From Streptomyces sp. E2N166 (GTDB taxonomy: Bacteria > Actinomycetota > Actinomycetes > Streptomycetales > Streptomycetaceae), in contig NZ_RAIF01000031.1 of the NCBI RefSeq assembly GCF_003671715.1, forward strand, positions 194,234 through 234,160: DNA of 39,927 nt, given 5' to 3'. The translations under genes and the position numbers were made by a program. Below the pieces are notes generated by a model. The model saw nothing but the letters and a program-made list of their open reading frames with translations. It made no database searches and was not told the DNA's origin. Shown here in pieces: positions 39,865 through 39,927 of the stretch. Each line of letters opens with the position of its first letter. The stretch's first letter is position 1.

Positions 39865-39927
39865 GCATCCCTAGACGCGGCCGCCGCCGCACTCGGTTCC
39901 GGCCCCTCCTCCGCAAGGGTGAGGCTT

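Noticed and set aside
39365..39916. Alternative minus-strand frame overlapping the VanZ-like gene
   Set aside because: Arg/Pro/Gly-rich shadow frame; the other frame has clear membrane helices and the VanZ phrase.
1..39927. tRNA, rRNA or known riboswitch genes
   Set aside because: I looked for cloverleaf patterns and conserved riboswitch cores in the gaps and saw none that I could defend.

Overview
The window is high-GC actinobacterial DNA: third codon positions are almost all G or C, GTG starts are common, and many operons are coupled by 4-base ATGA/GTGA overlaps. Gene content and order look like a Streptomyces chromosome of the S. coelicolor/S. lividans type. That placement is inference from recall; no search was run.

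Region 1 (1-5.7 kb) holds the start of a lipoprotein gene (partial), a methylmalonyl-CoA-mutase-type catalytic subunit without a B12 domain, the C-terminal scrap of a Uma2-family gene, and a divergent flavin monooxygenase/TetR pair with two matching palindromic operators. A SAM methyltransferase and the scrap of a second methyltransferase follow.

Region 2 (5.8-20.5 kb) is a cell-wall nonulosonic-acid (sialic-acid-like, probably Kdn) polymer locus. The rightward operon 15766-20499 makes and uses the CMP-sugar: a DUF6716-type transferase, a CMP-nonulosonate synthetase fused to a HAD phosphatase, NeuB synthase, and a GT52/GT38-like transferase. The leftward half has two paralogous modules of a GT2 transferase plus a polysialyltransferase-like protein, each joined by a GTGA overlap. 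Between them lies a TPR + sialylmotif (GT29-like) gene overlapping a degenerate-GT8 + TPR + pyruvyltransferase fusion. A membrane O-acyltransferase sits at the left end. No NeuC epimerase is present and a phosphatase is fused to the synthetase, which fits a Kdn-9-phosphate route and the Kdn teichulosonic acids known from Streptomyces walls. Every promoter-bearing gap of the locus has a GTTCACC-type, PHO-box-like element.

Region 3 (20.7-30.7 kb) is nucleoside uptake and salvage. It contains an M20 amidohydrolase, an IS605-like end, two paralogous BMP-family lipoproteins with separate promoters, an ABC ATPase, two permeases, cytidine deaminase and thymidine phosphorylase. Adenosine deaminase lies apart at 37.2 kb but shares a palindrome, CTACGCGCGTAG or a close variant, with the three promoters of region 3. 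This suggests one regulon.

Region 4 (30.7-39.9 kb) is mixed: an intact Uma2 protein, an AEC transporter, a STAS protein overlapping antisense with a SnoaL-tailed ECF sigma factor, a divergent MFS/LysR pair, a 26-bp tandem repeat, an alpha/beta hydrolase with Asp at the nucleophile position, adenosine deaminase, a small secreted protein, a PspC protein and a VanZ-like protein.
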